A DNA stretch of 64,000 nucleotides, taken from positions 310,001 to 374,000 of the forward strand of contig NZ_JACHXJ010000005.1 in assembly GCF_014192015.1 (NCBI RefSeq), written 5' to 3'. Numbering within the stretch: position 1 is the first letter of the stretch; each line of letters begins with the position of its first letter. This stretch comes from Paenibacillus rhizosphaerae (GTDB lineage Bacteria > Bacillota > Bacilli > Paenibacillales > Paenibacillaceae). Made by a program: the position numbers and the translations under genes. Shown piece after piece: positions 53,949 through 62,976 of this stretch. Under the pieces are notes generated by a model. That model was not told the DNA's origin and made no database searches. It was given only the letters and a program-made list of their open reading frames with translations.

Positions 53949-56015
53949 ATGATCGAGCAAGAGAACGGCGTTTTTCCTGCGGTGTGCCCGCTGGATTGCC
54001 CGGATACCTGCGGCCTGCTGCTGCACAAGGAGAACGGTAAAATCGTCAAAGTGACCGGCAACCCCGATCACCCGATTACTCAGGGTGCGATCTGCAATAA
54101 GGTACGAAATATGACGGAGCGGGTTTATCATCCGGACCGGGTGCTGTACCCGATGAAGCGAACGGGGCCCAAAGGGGAAGGCCGGTTTGAACGGATTACC
54201 TGGGACGAAGCCGTGACGGAAATTACGCAGCGCTTTCGTGATATTATCGCGGAGCATGGCTCCGAAGCGATACTGCCCTACAGCTTCTATGGCAATATGG
54301 GCATTCTCAGCGTCGACGGCATGGACCGGCGTTTCCTCAATGCGCTGGGTACAAGCCGTTTGGACCAAACGATCTGCAACTCCGCCGGCGGCGCCGGCTG
54401 GAAATATACGATGGGCTTCGGCGGCGGGACGACGCCGGAGGATACCGAATACGCCGACCTGATTCTGGTCTGGGGCGGCAACATCATCAGCACGAACATG
54501 CACCAAGTCGTCATTGCGGAGAGAGCCCGCAAGCGCGGAGCCAAGGTGGTCGTCATCGACGTGCACCGGAACCGTACCGGCCAGTGGGCCGACTGGTTTA
54601 TCCCGCTGTACCCCGGAACGGATACGGCGCTCGCGCTGGGCATGATGCACATCCTGTTCCGCGATGGACTGACGGACAACGGCTTTATGGCCAAATACAC
54701 TATCGGCCATGAGGAGCTGCGAGTGCATGTGAAGGCGTACACCCCGGCCCGCGTATCCCAAATTACGGGCATTCCCGAAGAGGATATCGAGAAGCTGGCC
54801 CGTATGTACGGCGAGGCGGAAGCTGCCTACATTCACATCGGCAACGGCCTGCAGCACCATGACAACGGCGGCATGAACATCCGCAGCATCGCCTGCCTGC
54901 CGGCCCTGACCGGCCATTGGCTGAAGCAGGGCGGGGGCGCGGCCAAGTCCAACGGCGGCTATAACGCGATGAACAGCGAAGCGCTGGAACGCCCGGATCT
55001 GCGGCCGAACCCCGAGGCTCGCAGCATCAACATGAACCGGATCGGGGAAGCGCTGGCCATGACGGAGCAGCCGATCAAGGCGCTGCTTGTCTACTGCAGC
55101 AACCCGCTGGTCGTCGCGCCGGATACGGCACGGGTTCAGGCCGGATTTGCCCGGGAGGACCTGTTTACGGTCGTGCATGACCTGTTTATGACCGATACGG
55201 CGAAATACGCCGATATCCTTCTGCCGGCGACCTCTTCCTTTGAGAGCACGGACTTGTTCGGCTCTTACTGGCATCAATATGTTCAGATCCAGGAGCCTGT
55301 CATTCCTGCGCAGGGCGAGAGCAAGAGCAACGTGGAGCTGTTCTCCCTGCTGGGCCGGGCGATGGGCTTCGATGAAGAGGCCTTCTCCCAAACAGAGGAG
55401 CAGATGATCGAAGCGGCGCTGGATTATCCGGACAATCCCTATTTGAACGGAGTAACCTTGGGGTCGCTGAAGGAGCAGCGCTTCGTGAAGCTTGACATGA
55501 CGCCAAAGCAGCACTATTTGGACCGGCTGCCGACTCCTTCCGGCAAAATCGAGCTGTATTCCGAAGCGATGAAGCAGGCGGGACTGCCGCCGCTGCCGGA
55601 GTATGTCCCGCTGAAGGAAGGCTACGACGGGCAGCGCCGTCCTGCGGCAGGAGAGAGCTTCCCGCTCATGTTCATTTCGCCGCCAAACCACAATTTCCTG
55701 AACTCCACCTTCGCCAATGTGGAAAAGCATCAGAAGCTGGAGAAGGAGCCGGTGCTGCAGATCCATCCGGAAGACGCCGCTGTCCGCGGTATTACTGACG
55801 GGGATCCCGTCTGCGTATACAACGAGCGGGGACGGTATGAGCTGAAGGCCGTGGTGACGGATAAAATGCTTCCCGGCACTGTCATTAGCCAGGGATTGTG
55901 GTGGGCAAAGGGAGGCCGCAGGCAGCGGGCCAACGCCTTGACGCCGGACCGCCTGGCCGACATGGGCGGCGGAGCCACGTTCTTCTCAACCACTGTCGAA
56001 GTAAAGCGTCAGTGA
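53949..56015 (+). CDS. Molybdopterin-dependent oxidoreductase, DMSO reductase family
   Basis: A 688-residue molybdoenzyme. The N-terminal 4Fe-4S ligands are C13, C17, C21 and C49 (CPLDCPDTCG and ICNKV), followed by the bis-MGD domains (TRLDQTICNSAGGAGW-like region, IISTNMHQ, DVHRNRTGQWADWFIPLYPGTD) and the C-terminal MGD-binding barrel (NHNFLNSTFANVEKH). No Tat signal is seen, so it is cytoplasmic. It resembles B. subtilis YyaE-type orphan enzymes, with no other subunit genes. ATG at 53949 is preferred because GAGGGAG is too close to ATG 53937. A MOSC gene at 59133 is a possible functional neighbour. Substrate unknown. Confidence 0.87.
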   Translation: MIEQENGVFPAVCPLDCPDTCGLLLHKENGKIVKVTGNPDHPITQGAICNKVRNMTERVYHPDRVLYPMKRTGPKGEGRFERITWDEAVTEITQRFRDIIAEHGSEAILPYSFYGNMGILSVDGMDRRFLNALGTSRLDQTICNSAGGAGWKYTMGFGGGTTPEDTEYADLILVWGGNIISTNMHQVVIAERARKRGAKVVVIDVHRNRTGQWADWFIPLYPGTDTALALGMMHILFRDGLTDNGFMAKYTIGHEELRVHVKAYTPARVSQITGIPEEDIEKLARMYGEAEAAYIHIGNGLQHHDNGGMNIRSIACLPALTGHWLKQGGGAAKSNGGYNAMNSEALERPDLRPNPEARSINMNRIGEALAMTEQPIKALLVYCSNPLVVAPDTARVQAGFAREDLFTVVHDLFMTDTAKYADILLPATSSFESTDLFGSYWHQYVQIQEPVIPAQGESKSNVELFSLLGRAMGFDEEAFSQTEEQMIEAALDYPDNPYLNGVTLGSLKEQRFVKLDMTPKQHYLDRLPTPSGKIELYSEAMKQAGLPPLPEYVPLKEGYDGQRRPAAGESFPLMFISPPNHNFLNSTFANVEKHQKLEKEPVLQIHPEDAAVRGITDGDPVCVYNERGRYELKAVVTDKMLPGTVISQGLWWAKGGRRQRANALTPDRLADMGGGATFFSTTVEVKRQ

Positions 56016-56086
56016 AGGTCATTGCGGGATGACACAATATGATAGATACTGTCATGTGGGACGGCCGACATAACGATTGATTGCTA

Positions 56087-56152
56087 CAGGTGTCAGCCGG
56101 CTTTACGCTTGGCTGACACCTGCCGGAGAGCCCCCAGGGGCTTTCTTTTTTT
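56087..56152 (+). terminator. Tandem hairpins ending in a T-run, before the MFS gene
   Basis: A perfect 12-bp inverted repeat (CAGGTGTCAGCC, 56087-56098; GGCTGACACCTG, 56111-56122) is followed by a second hairpin (AGCCCC/GGGGCT, 56129-56142) and a T-rich run. The second is a plausible terminator; the first may be part of it or a control element for the downstream MFS gene. Confidence 0.75.
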
Positions 56153-56229
56153 CGTTCGTTATCTGCCGGTTTCAGAAGCCGGACATCGGCCCGGTCTCAC
56201 CACATACCGCTGCACAGGAGATTCCTATC

Positions 56230-57456
56230 ATGAAATTTCTGCAATCCTATCCTAGGGAAGTTCAAATATTTTTAGCGGCCAGCCTGATCAACTCGGCGGG
56301 CGGGTCGCTGATGTGGCCGCTCACCACCATGTACGTGTTTGAGGAGCTGGGCCACTCGATGGCCGATGCCGGCCTGGTCATCATGATCCAGGCGCTGGGC
56401 GGCATCGTCGGCCAGCTGCTCGGCGGCGCGCTGTACCACCGGGTCGGGGTGAAGCGGCTCATCGTCGGATCGCTCGGCCTGAATGCGCTTGGTTTGTTCG
56501 CCCTGCCTTTCATCAGTCCATATTGGTATATATACATGGCTCTGATGGGCTTTATCGGCTTCTGCAACGCCGTGTCCATGCCGGCGATTCAGGCGTTCAT
56601 CGGCTACCGCTTTGCCGACCGCCGGGGCGAGCTGTTTAACGTCGTGTATGTCGCCAACAACATCGGCGTCGCCCTGGGGACGGCGCTGAGCGGATTCCTA
56701 GCGGATCTGTCCTACGACCTGACCTTTATTCTGAACGGGGTCACATCGGCGGTCTTCGCCATGTTTTTCCTGAATTATCTCAGCCGGCTCGATAAGGAGC
56801 AGGGGCCGGTTCATCTGCAGAAAAAGGACAAGCCCGAGCGTGCCGACGGCACCTGGTCCCTGCTCTGCAATACGAGGGTGTACCTGTTCATCGGCATCGG
56901 TTCCCTGTTCCTCTGGCTGGGGAACTCGATCTGGAACACGGGTGTGTCCCCCTTCATTATCTCCGAGGGCATGCCGAAGCGGGCTTACGGTTTCCTGTGG
57001 ACGATGAACGGCATTCTCATCTTTGTCGCCCAGCCGCTGACAAACCTGATCAAGCGCTGGTTTGCGCGGACCTCCTCGGCTCAGATTACGGCCAGCGGTC
57101 TCTTTTATCTGGGGGCCTACCTAGTCATTGCAGGTCTGCACAGTTATCCCGGAATGGTTATGGCGATGATCCTGGCGACGCTCGGAGAGATGCTGATCTC
57201 GCCGGCCATACCGGCTTTTATTTCCGATCACGCCTATAAGGCGGCTCCGTTCTATATCGGTTTGACTGGGGGAATGGGGGCTGTCGGAAGAATGGCAGGG
57301 CCCTATGTCATGGGAATACTGTACGATAACGGAGGAATCATGCCGGTGACCTGGCTGGCGATTGGGGTAGCGGTGCTGTCGGTCGTGTTCTTTGTGACGC
57401 ATGCGGTTCGCAACCGGCAGGCGGAGATGGAACTGGCCGAATCCTTCGGAAGCTGA
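56230..57456 (+). CDS. MFS transporter (drug-efflux-like)
   Basis: A 408-residue twelve-helix major facilitator. The first loop carries the motif-A-like GGALYHRVGVKRL, and the first helix region reads LAASLINSAGGSLMWPLTTMYV, similar to YttB/YfkF-type multidrug MFS proteins. CAGGAG precedes ATG at 56230; the upstream open frame includes the hairpins and is not coding. Substrate unknown. The acetyltransferase gene follows 59 bases later. Confidence 0.85.
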   Translation: MKFLQSYPREVQIFLAASLINSAGGSLMWPLTTMYVFEELGHSMADAGLVIMIQALGGIVGQLLGGALYHRVGVKRLIVGSLGLNALGLFALPFISPYWYIYMALMGFIGFCNAVSMPAIQAFIGYRFADRRGELFNVVYVANNIGVALGTALSGFLADLSYDLTFILNGVTSAVFAMFFLNYLSRLDKEQGPVHLQKKDKPERADGTWSLLCNTRVYLFIGIGSLFLWLGNSIWNTGVSPFIISEGMPKRAYGFLWTMNGILIFVAQPLTNLIKRWFARTSSAQITASGLFYLGAYLVIAGLHSYPGMVMAMILATLGEMLISPAIPAFISDHAYKAAPFYIGLTGGMGAVGRMAGPYVMGILYDNGGIMPVTWLAIGVAVLSVVFFVTHAVRNRQAEMELAESFGS

Positions 57457-57515
57457 CGATGACCTGAATATCCATGGACCCGGTCCTAGTTTACAATCAA
57501 CGAGGTGAAGCTGTT

Positions 57516-58019
57516 ATGCCATCCGAACATCGTGTTTTGACCATCCGCCTCTCGGAAATGAGGGATGCCCAGGCGCTGATGGAGATCGACGCTCTCGTAT
57601 GGAACGAGTGGACCGCTCCGGAACCGGTCCGCTGGTCTTCCCGGGAGGATTATCTGCGTCACTGCCCTCCGGGTTCCCAGCTGGTAGCCGTGGTGGACGG
57701 CGTGCTGTGCGGGTACATCGGATTTCGTCCGGCTACGGGCCTTTCCAGCAACAGCCATGTTTGTGAAATCAACATTGCGGTTCATCCCGATTATCAGCAG
57801 GAGGGGATCGGGTCGAGGCTGATCGAGGCGGGTAAGAAGTGGGCTCAGGAGCAAGGAAAAAGAAAGCTGAGACTGCGGGTCCTGTCTTCCAATCCCGGGG
57901 CCATCGCCTTTTACCGCAAGTGCGGATTCGTACAGGAGGGCTGCCTGGAACGGGAATTTTGTATCGGCGGCCGTGATGTCGATGATATTTTGATGAGCTG
58001 TTTTCTGGCGCGTCCTTGA
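57516..58019 (+). CDS. GNAT family N-acetyltransferase
   Basis: A 167-residue GNAT protein. The acetyl-CoA loop is QQEGIGSRLIEAG, preceded by the INIAVHPDY strand and followed by NPGAIAFYRKCGFVQEG, the standard A and B motifs. GAGGTGAAG precedes ATG at 57516. It is probably co-transcribed with the MFS gene, which would suit a resistance pair, but that is inference. Substrate unknown. Confidence 0.85.
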   Translation: MPSEHRVLTIRLSEMRDAQALMEIDALVWNEWTAPEPVRWSSREDYLRHCPPGSQLVAVVDGVLCGYIGFRPATGLSSNSHVCEINIAVHPDYQQEGIGSRLIEAGKKWAQEQGKRKLRLRVLSSNPGAIAFYRKCGFVQEGCLEREFCIGGRDVDDILMSCFLARP

Positions 58020-58109
58020 TGGGGCTATGGGGCTATCTGCTTTGTAAAATGCCATGATCTGACATTTTTTGTGCATAATTAGTCAGTCTGCCCGATATAA
58101 AACGGTACA

Positions 58110-58146
58110 AAAGGGACTTTCACAAGGTGGAGGTTCCTTTTTATAC
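58110..58146 (+). terminator. Terminator after the acetyltransferase
   Basis: AAAGGGACTTTCAC pairs with GTGGAGGTTCCTTT (with wobbles) around AAG, followed by T. Confidence 0.7.
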
Positions 58147-58256
58147 TATAATTAACGCTTTGTCATCAGCAGCATTCAAGAATCCGAATGGTTTCATCCC
58201 CGAATGATCAGTTTAAAAGGGTATAGCAGAATTTATAGAAGAGGGGTCATAAGAGA

Positions 58257-59042
58257 ATGGATCTTCATCTTGATGGTAAAAAGGCGCTTGTCATTGCATC
58301 CAGTCAAGGACTGGGCAAAGCGATCGCCGCTGAACTGGTGCGAGAAGGAGCCGATGTGATGCTGGTCAGCCGCAGCGACGGCAAGCTGGAGGCGGTACAG
58401 CAGGAGCTGCAGAAGCTCGGCAGCGGCGTGGTGGAATATTATGCGGCGGACATTACGATTCCGCATGAAGTGGAAGCGATGGTGCGTTATACGGCCGAAA
58501 AGTTCGGCCGCATCGATATATTGGTGAATAACGGGGGCGGTCCGTCTCCGGGAACGTTTGAAACGCTGACGGATGAGGACTGGGATAAGGCTTTCCAGCT
58601 GAACCTGCTCAGCTATGTCCGAATGATCCGTGAGGTGCTCCCGCATATGAAGGGTTTGGGCGGGCATATCGTCAATTTGACGTCTACCTCGATCAAGCAG
58701 CCGATTCCCGGGCTCATTCTGTCCAATACGTTCCGCAACGGCGTAGCCGGCATGAGCAAGTCCTTGTCCCAGGAGCTGGCTCAGTACGGGATCCTGGTGA
58801 ACACGGTGGCACCGGGGCGGATCGAGACCGACCGGATCATCCAGTTGAACGAATCGAATGCCAAAGCGAAGGGTGTCAGCGCGGAAGAGGTCGCAGAGCA
58901 GTCCCAGAGCGAAATTCCGCTCGGACGGTACGGAACGCCGGAGGAATTCGCCAAAGGCGTTGTATTCCTGTTATCGGGTGCCAACACCTATATTACCGGC
59001 ACAACCCTTGTCATTGACGGCGGGCTGGTCCAGGCTCTCTAG
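58257..59042 (+). CDS. SDR family protein lacking the usual catalytic Tyr/Lys
   Basis: A 261-residue short-chain dehydrogenase fold. The cofactor loop reads ASSQGLGKAIA instead of GxxxGxG, NNGGG replaces NNAG, and where YxxxK is expected the sequence is SNTFRNGVAGMSK, so Tyr and Lys are replaced. This matches the known subgroup of BKR-like SDRs with imperfect motifs and tetrad. It may bind NAD(P) without normal reductase chemistry. GAGGGG precedes ATG. Single gene; partner unknown. Confidence 0.85.
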   Translation: MDLHLDGKKALVIASSQGLGKAIAAELVREGADVMLVSRSDGKLEAVQQELQKLGSGVVEYYAADITIPHEVEAMVRYTAEKFGRIDILVNNGGGPSPGTFETLTDEDWDKAFQLNLLSYVRMIREVLPHMKGLGGHIVNLTSTSIKQPIPGLILSNTFRNGVAGMSKSLSQELAQYGILVNTVAPGRIETDRIIQLNESNAKAKGVSAEEVAEQSQSEIPLGRYGTPEEFAKGVVFLLSGANTYITGTTLVIDGGLVQAL

Positions 59043-59132
59043 GGGTCGCTCCAGCTCGTGTAATTCTTTTGGACCGGCACACCCTCAAATGCTATGATGG
59101 AAGCAAGATGATCAATTTGGAGGGAAGCCGCA

Positions 59133-59792
59133 ATGAATCAGGTGGATACCGATTACCGGATCGTATCGGTGAACGTCGGCAAGCCGGTGACGGTGGAGTA
59201 TATGGGCAAACCGCTGACGACCGGCATACATAAACGCCCGATTGAAGGAGAAGTGTTCGTCGGACGCACGCAGATGGACGGGGACGGCCAGGGCGACATG
59301 AAAAATCATGGCGGACCGGACAAGGCCGTTTGCGTCTATCCCGTGGAGCATTACGCCTATTGGGAGAGAGCGCTGGGGATTCCGATGGAATGCCCGGCTT
59401 TTGGCGAGAATTTGACCGTATCGGGGCTGCTGGAAGAAGAGGTGTGCATCGGCGATACGTTGGAGATCGGCGGGACGGTGATGCAGGTCGCCCAGCCGAG
59501 ATTTCCCTGCTTCAAAATCGCCAGCAAGCATGGGGTGACCGACTTCCCGGCACGGGTGCTGGATACAGGTTACAGCGGGTTTTATCTCCGCGTGCTCCAG
59601 GAAGGGGTGCTGGACCGCCAGTCGTCCATCGTCAAGCGTGAATCCTACCAGGGCAGCGTGACGGTGGCTGCGGTTCTGCGTCAGCTGGCGCTGGGCCGCA
59701 AGCGGGCGGACCGGGAAGAGATCGCCCGGATGCTCGAAGTGGAGGCCCTTGCTTCGAACGTGAAGGAGCAGTTCAGCTACTGGCTGGCCTAA
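59133..59792 (+). CDS. MOSC domain protein (YiiM-like)
   Basis: A 219-residue MOSC protein. Family elements: MKNHGGPDKAVCVYPVEHYAYW, FGENLTVSGL, IGGTVMQVAQPRFPCFK with the conserved Cys, and a C-terminal three-helix part as in YiiM. MOSC proteins bind molybdenum cofactor; YiiM reduces N-hydroxylated base analogues and so detoxifies them. GGAGGG precedes ATG at 59133. It may serve or accompany the molybdoenzyme at 53949, though they are not in one operon. Confidence 0.87.
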   Translation: MNQVDTDYRIVSVNVGKPVTVEYMGKPLTTGIHKRPIEGEVFVGRTQMDGDGQGDMKNHGGPDKAVCVYPVEHYAYWERALGIPMECPAFGENLTVSGLLEEEVCIGDTLEIGGTVMQVAQPRFPCFKIASKHGVTDFPARVLDTGYSGFYLRVLQEGVLDRQSSIVKRESYQGSVTVAAVLRQLALGRKRADREEIARMLEVEALASNVKEQFSYWLA

Positions 59793-59884
59793 ACGGGACA
59801 GGCTCCGGCCAGACTGCCTGCCCCCATGTTATTCAGCAGTTGCTGAACGTCTGAGCATCGCCAAATGATCGCTCCAACGAATCG

Positions 59885-59932
59885 CAAAATGCCGCCGTCC
59901 CCTGTCTGTTGAACAGGAGCGGCGGCATTTTG
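59885..59932. terminator. Bidirectional terminator
   Basis: CAAAATGCCGCCG pairs perfectly with CGGCGGCATTTTG, with inner CTGT/ACAG; it separates the convergent MOSC and GNAT genes. Confidence 0.88.
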
Positions 59933-59963
59933 TCTGCCTGGAAGGAAAGGGTTTCAAAACGGG

Positions 59964-60512
59964 CTACCGGAGCAGCTTCCACTCGCTTTGCACCATCCCA
60001 TACACGGCGTGATTCACGTAACCCTGGGGCAGCTTCTCTGCTTCACGGACGATTCCCTCGAGAACGAACCCCAGCCGTTCGGGGATCGCGCGGCTGCGGT
60101 GGTTGCCCGTTGCGCAGCGGATTTCGACCCGGTTGAGATCCATCTCCATCAGGGCATAATCGACAAAGGTCCGGCAGGCGCTGGTCATGATGCCCTTGCC
60201 TTCAAATTCCTTCCCCAGCCAGTAGCCGATGCTGACAGAGCGGTTGTTCCAATCGATCTGATGATAGCTGATCAGGCCGGCGATCTCATCGTCCACCCAA
60301 ATGCCGGCGGAAATTCCGCCGTTTTCGGCCCCCTGCTTAATGGCGTTTCTTACAAAATTGGCCGTATGCTCCACTTCACGGATCGCATCCACCCAGGGGA
60401 GCCATTCCCGCAGCCGGTCACGTGACCGGTCGGTCAAGTGAAACAGCGGGCGTGCATGCTGCAGCGCCAGGGGTCTGAGCTCAATTTGGTCGTCAAGCGC
60501 GTATGTAAACAT
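59964..60512 (-). CDS. GNAT acetyltransferase, RimJ/RimL type
   Basis: A 182-residue acetyltransferase. RimL-like features: LRPLALQHARPLFHLTDRSRDRLREWLPWVD, IGYWLGKEFEGKGIMTSACR (acetyl-CoA loop) and NRVEIRCATGNHRSRAIPERLGFVLEG. Members modify ribosomal protein N-termini or small substrates. ATG at 60512 follows AAAGAGGG; the longer open frame is unlikely. Single gene. Confidence 0.86.
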   Translation of the reverse strand: MFTYALDDQIELRPLALQHARPLFHLTDRSRDRLREWLPWVDAIREVEHTANFVRNAIKQGAENGGISAGIWVDDEIAGLISYHQIDWNNRSVSIGYWLGKEFEGKGIMTSACRTFVDYALMEMDLNRVEIRCATGNHRSRAIPERLGFVLEGIVREAEKLPQGYVNHAVYGMVQSEWKLLR

Positions 60513-60605
60513 CAATGAATCCCTCTTTCTTTTCCCAAGATCGGCGAAATTGGCGGCCAGCTTATAAATGTAACCAACCATGCGTTTTCACTTCTCCCCT
60601 CTTAC

Positions 60606-60860
60606 TTAACGGGACGCTTTAGCCTTTTGTTCCAATGCGTATATATCATCTTCCAGGGATATCATTCTCTGGCTGACCACATGGCGGCAGTCGCTCAGCG
60701 CCTGGTTGTACACATGCGGAGCGATGTGCGACATAAAGAAGTCCAGCACGCCGTCCGCTGCCAGCTCACCGATCGCTTCGCCGCGTTCATTCTCAAAAAA
60801 CTGCTGGATCTGCTGAATCGCCTGGTCCCGCTGTTCTTTCCCCAGCTTCATCGATGGCAT
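60606..60860 (-). CDS. DUF2164 family protein
   Basis: An 84-residue protein matching the DUF2164 pattern (QRDQAIQQIQQFFENERGEAIGELAADGVLDFF, then YNQALSDCRH). It is all-helical and cytoplasmic; function is unknown. Start at ATG 60860 or the in-frame ATG three codons later. Upstream is the 268-bp gap before glnS, which holds a GGGAGAG/CTCTCCC-type hairpin near 61000-61030 and no T-box motif. Confidence 0.8.
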   Translation of the reverse strand: MPSMKLGKEQRDQAIQQIQQFFENERGEAIGELAADGVLDFFMSHIAPHVYNQALSDCRHVVSQRMISLEDDIYALEQKAKASR

Positions 60861-61128
60861 ATGCCTTTAGGCCCCCTTCGGCTTTTACTTCCATGCTACC
60901 TTATTCCTCAAATGGCGTCAAAATGGTATTAGCCCCAATTTTCATGTTTGACCCTGGATTGGGGAAGGATGTAGAAGTCTTCGTGTTCACGTAAAAGGGG
61001 AGAGGAGCGCGAATGATTGAACTCTCCCGGCATTACAGGTATATTTATATGAAACAAGCTTTATACAGAGAATAAGATGGACGAAGTCTATCTATAAAGA
61101 AGACTTTATGGATGAAAGGTTGATAACT

Positions 61129-62817
61129 GTGGAGAAACCAAGCACTCCCTCCAATTTTATTAAAAATGTCATATCGGAAGACCTGAAGTCGGGCAAGGTT
61201 CAGAAAGTGGTCACCCGCTTTCCTCCGGAACCGAACGGCTATTTGCATATTGGGCATGCCAAGGCGATCTGGATCAACTTTGCGCTTGCCGGCGAATTCG
61301 AAGGGGCAACGAACCTGCGCTTTGACGATACGAACCCGCTGAAGGAAGACGTGGAGTTCGTCAGATCCATTGAAGAAGACGTGAAATGGCTTGGATACGA
61401 ATGGGCGGAAAAGCGTTACGCCTCGGACTATTTCGATGAAATGTACAACCGTGCGGTGCTTTTGATTAAAAAAGGCAAAGCGTATGTCGACGATCAGACA
61501 GCCGATCAAATCCGCGAGACGCGCGGCACGCTGACCGAGCCGGGCCAGAACAGCCCTTACCGTGACCGCAGCGTGGAAGAGAACCTCGAACTGTTTGAGA
61601 AGATGCGCAGTGGCGAGTTCAAGGATGGGGAGAAGGTGCTTCGCGCCAAGATCGACATGGCCTCGCCGAACATCAACCTGCGGGATCCGGTCATTTACCG
61701 AATCGCCCATGCCGCGCACCATAACACGGGGGACAAGTGGTGCATTTACCCGATGTATGCGTTCGCCCATCCGTTGGAGGACGCGCTCGAAGGCGTGACG
61801 CATTCCCTCTGCTCGTTGGAGTTCGAGGATCAGCGCCCGTTCTATGATTGGGTTATCCAGGAATGCGAAATGGAGAGTACGCCGCATCAATACGAATTCG
61901 GCCGCTTGAATCTGGCGCAGACGCTGACCAGTAAGCGGAAGCTGAAGCTGCTCGTGGACGAGAAGATCGTTGACGGCTGGGACGATCCCCGCATGCCGAC
62001 AATTTCCGGACTCCGCCGCCGCGGCTACACGCCGGAAGCGATCCGTAATTTTGTGTACGAGACCGGCATCTCGAAGAGCCAGGGCCTGGTGGATCTGCAA
62101 ATGCTGGAGCACTTCATCCGCGAGGATCTGAAACTGAAGGCACCGCGGACGATGGCGGTGCTGCGGCCGTTGAAAGTGGTCATTACCAACTATCCGGAAG
62201 GCCAGGTCGAATGGCTCGAAGCGGAGAACAATACCGAGAACCCGGACATGGGCACGCGGCAAATCCCGTTCTCGCGCGAAATTTACATCGAGCAGGACGA
62301 CTTCATGGAGAACCCGCCGAACAAATACTTCCGTCTATTCCCGGGCAACGAGGTCCGGTTGAAAAATGCTTATTTCATTAAATGCCATGATTTCGTGAAG
62401 GACGAGAACGGCGAGGTGACGGAAATTCACTGCACCTATGATCCGGAGACGAAGAGCGGTACCGGCTTTACCGGCCGCAAGGTCAAGGGGACCATCCACT
62501 GGGTAGAAGCTTCCCATGCCGTACCGGCCGAGTTCCGTCTGTACGAGCCGCTGATCAAGGCGGAAGAGACGGATGCCCCAGCCGAGGAGAACGAAGCCGA
62601 AACGGCGGAGAAAAGCTTCCTGGACGAAATCAACCCGAACTCCCTCGAAGTGCTGCACGGCTTTGTGGAAGCGGACATGAAGAATGCCAAGCCGGAGGAC
62701 AAGTTCCAGTTCTTCCGGCACGGATATTTTAACGTGGATTCGAAGTATTCCGCGCCCGGACAACCGGTATTTAACCTGGTCGTCTCCCTGAAGAGCTCCT
62801 TTCAAATGCCGAAATAA
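61129..62817 (+). CDS. glnS: Glutaminyl-tRNA synthetase
   Basis: A 562-residue class I synthetase. HIGH motif at 40-43 (EPNGYLHIGHAK), KMSKS-like LTSKRKL, and the GlnRS-type RFDDTNPLKEDVEFV. The C-terminal anticodon-binding beta-barrels are complete. It charges tRNA-Gln directly. Most Bacillota instead use GatCAB transamidation, so this gene is typical of those that gained GlnRS by transfer. GTG at 61129 (next residues EKPSTPSNF) has AAAGG nine bases upstream and fits family N-termini better than ATG 61108. Confidence 0.9.
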   Translation: MEKPSTPSNFIKNVISEDLKSGKVQKVVTRFPPEPNGYLHIGHAKAIWINFALAGEFEGATNLRFDDTNPLKEDVEFVRSIEEDVKWLGYEWAEKRYASDYFDEMYNRAVLLIKKGKAYVDDQTADQIRETRGTLTEPGQNSPYRDRSVEENLELFEKMRSGEFKDGEKVLRAKIDMASPNINLRDPVIYRIAHAAHHNTGDKWCIYPMYAFAHPLEDALEGVTHSLCSLEFEDQRPFYDWVIQECEMESTPHQYEFGRLNLAQTLTSKRKLKLLVDEKIVDGWDDPRMPTISGLRRRGYTPEAIRNFVYETGISKSQGLVDLQMLEHFIREDLKLKAPRTMAVLRPLKVVITNYPEGQVEWLEAENNTENPDMGTRQIPFSREIYIEQDDFMENPPNKYFRLFPGNEVRLKNAYFIKCHDFVKDENGEVTEIHCTYDPETKSGTGFTGRKVKGTIHWVEASHAVPAEFRLYEPLIKAEETDAPAEENEAETAEKSFLDEINPNSLEVLHGFVEADMKNAKPEDKFQFFRHGYFNVDSKYSAPGQPVFNLVVSLKSSFQMPK

Positions 62818-62873
62818 GACGGGAGTGCACAGGAACCCAGTGTCCAGATCTGCAACGATCGAATGAGATATAT

Positions 62874-62917
62874 AAAAGCCAGCCGCGGATGCAAATCATC
62901 CAGCGGCTGGCTTTTTG
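62874..62917 (+). terminator. Terminator after glnS
   Basis: AAAAGCCAGCCGC pairs with GCGGCTGGCTTTT, inner GGATG/CATCC, then T. It also lies at the end of the convergent MFS gene. Confidence 0.93.
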
Positions 62918-62976
62918 TTCAGCTTGCCCGGTTTCTCAGATATCCAGGCTTGGCCCGAAGATCGGACAAGGTTTCC

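Noticed and set aside
53616..55766. 716-codon open frame antisense to the molybdopterin oxidoreductase
   Set aside because: It mirrors codon positions of a clearly conserved enzyme, has no family features and no ribosome site; long antisense frames are expected at this GC content.
60861..61128. T-box leader for glnS
   Set aside because: No AGGGTGG-type T-box sequence or specifier/antiterminator layout is visible in the gap.
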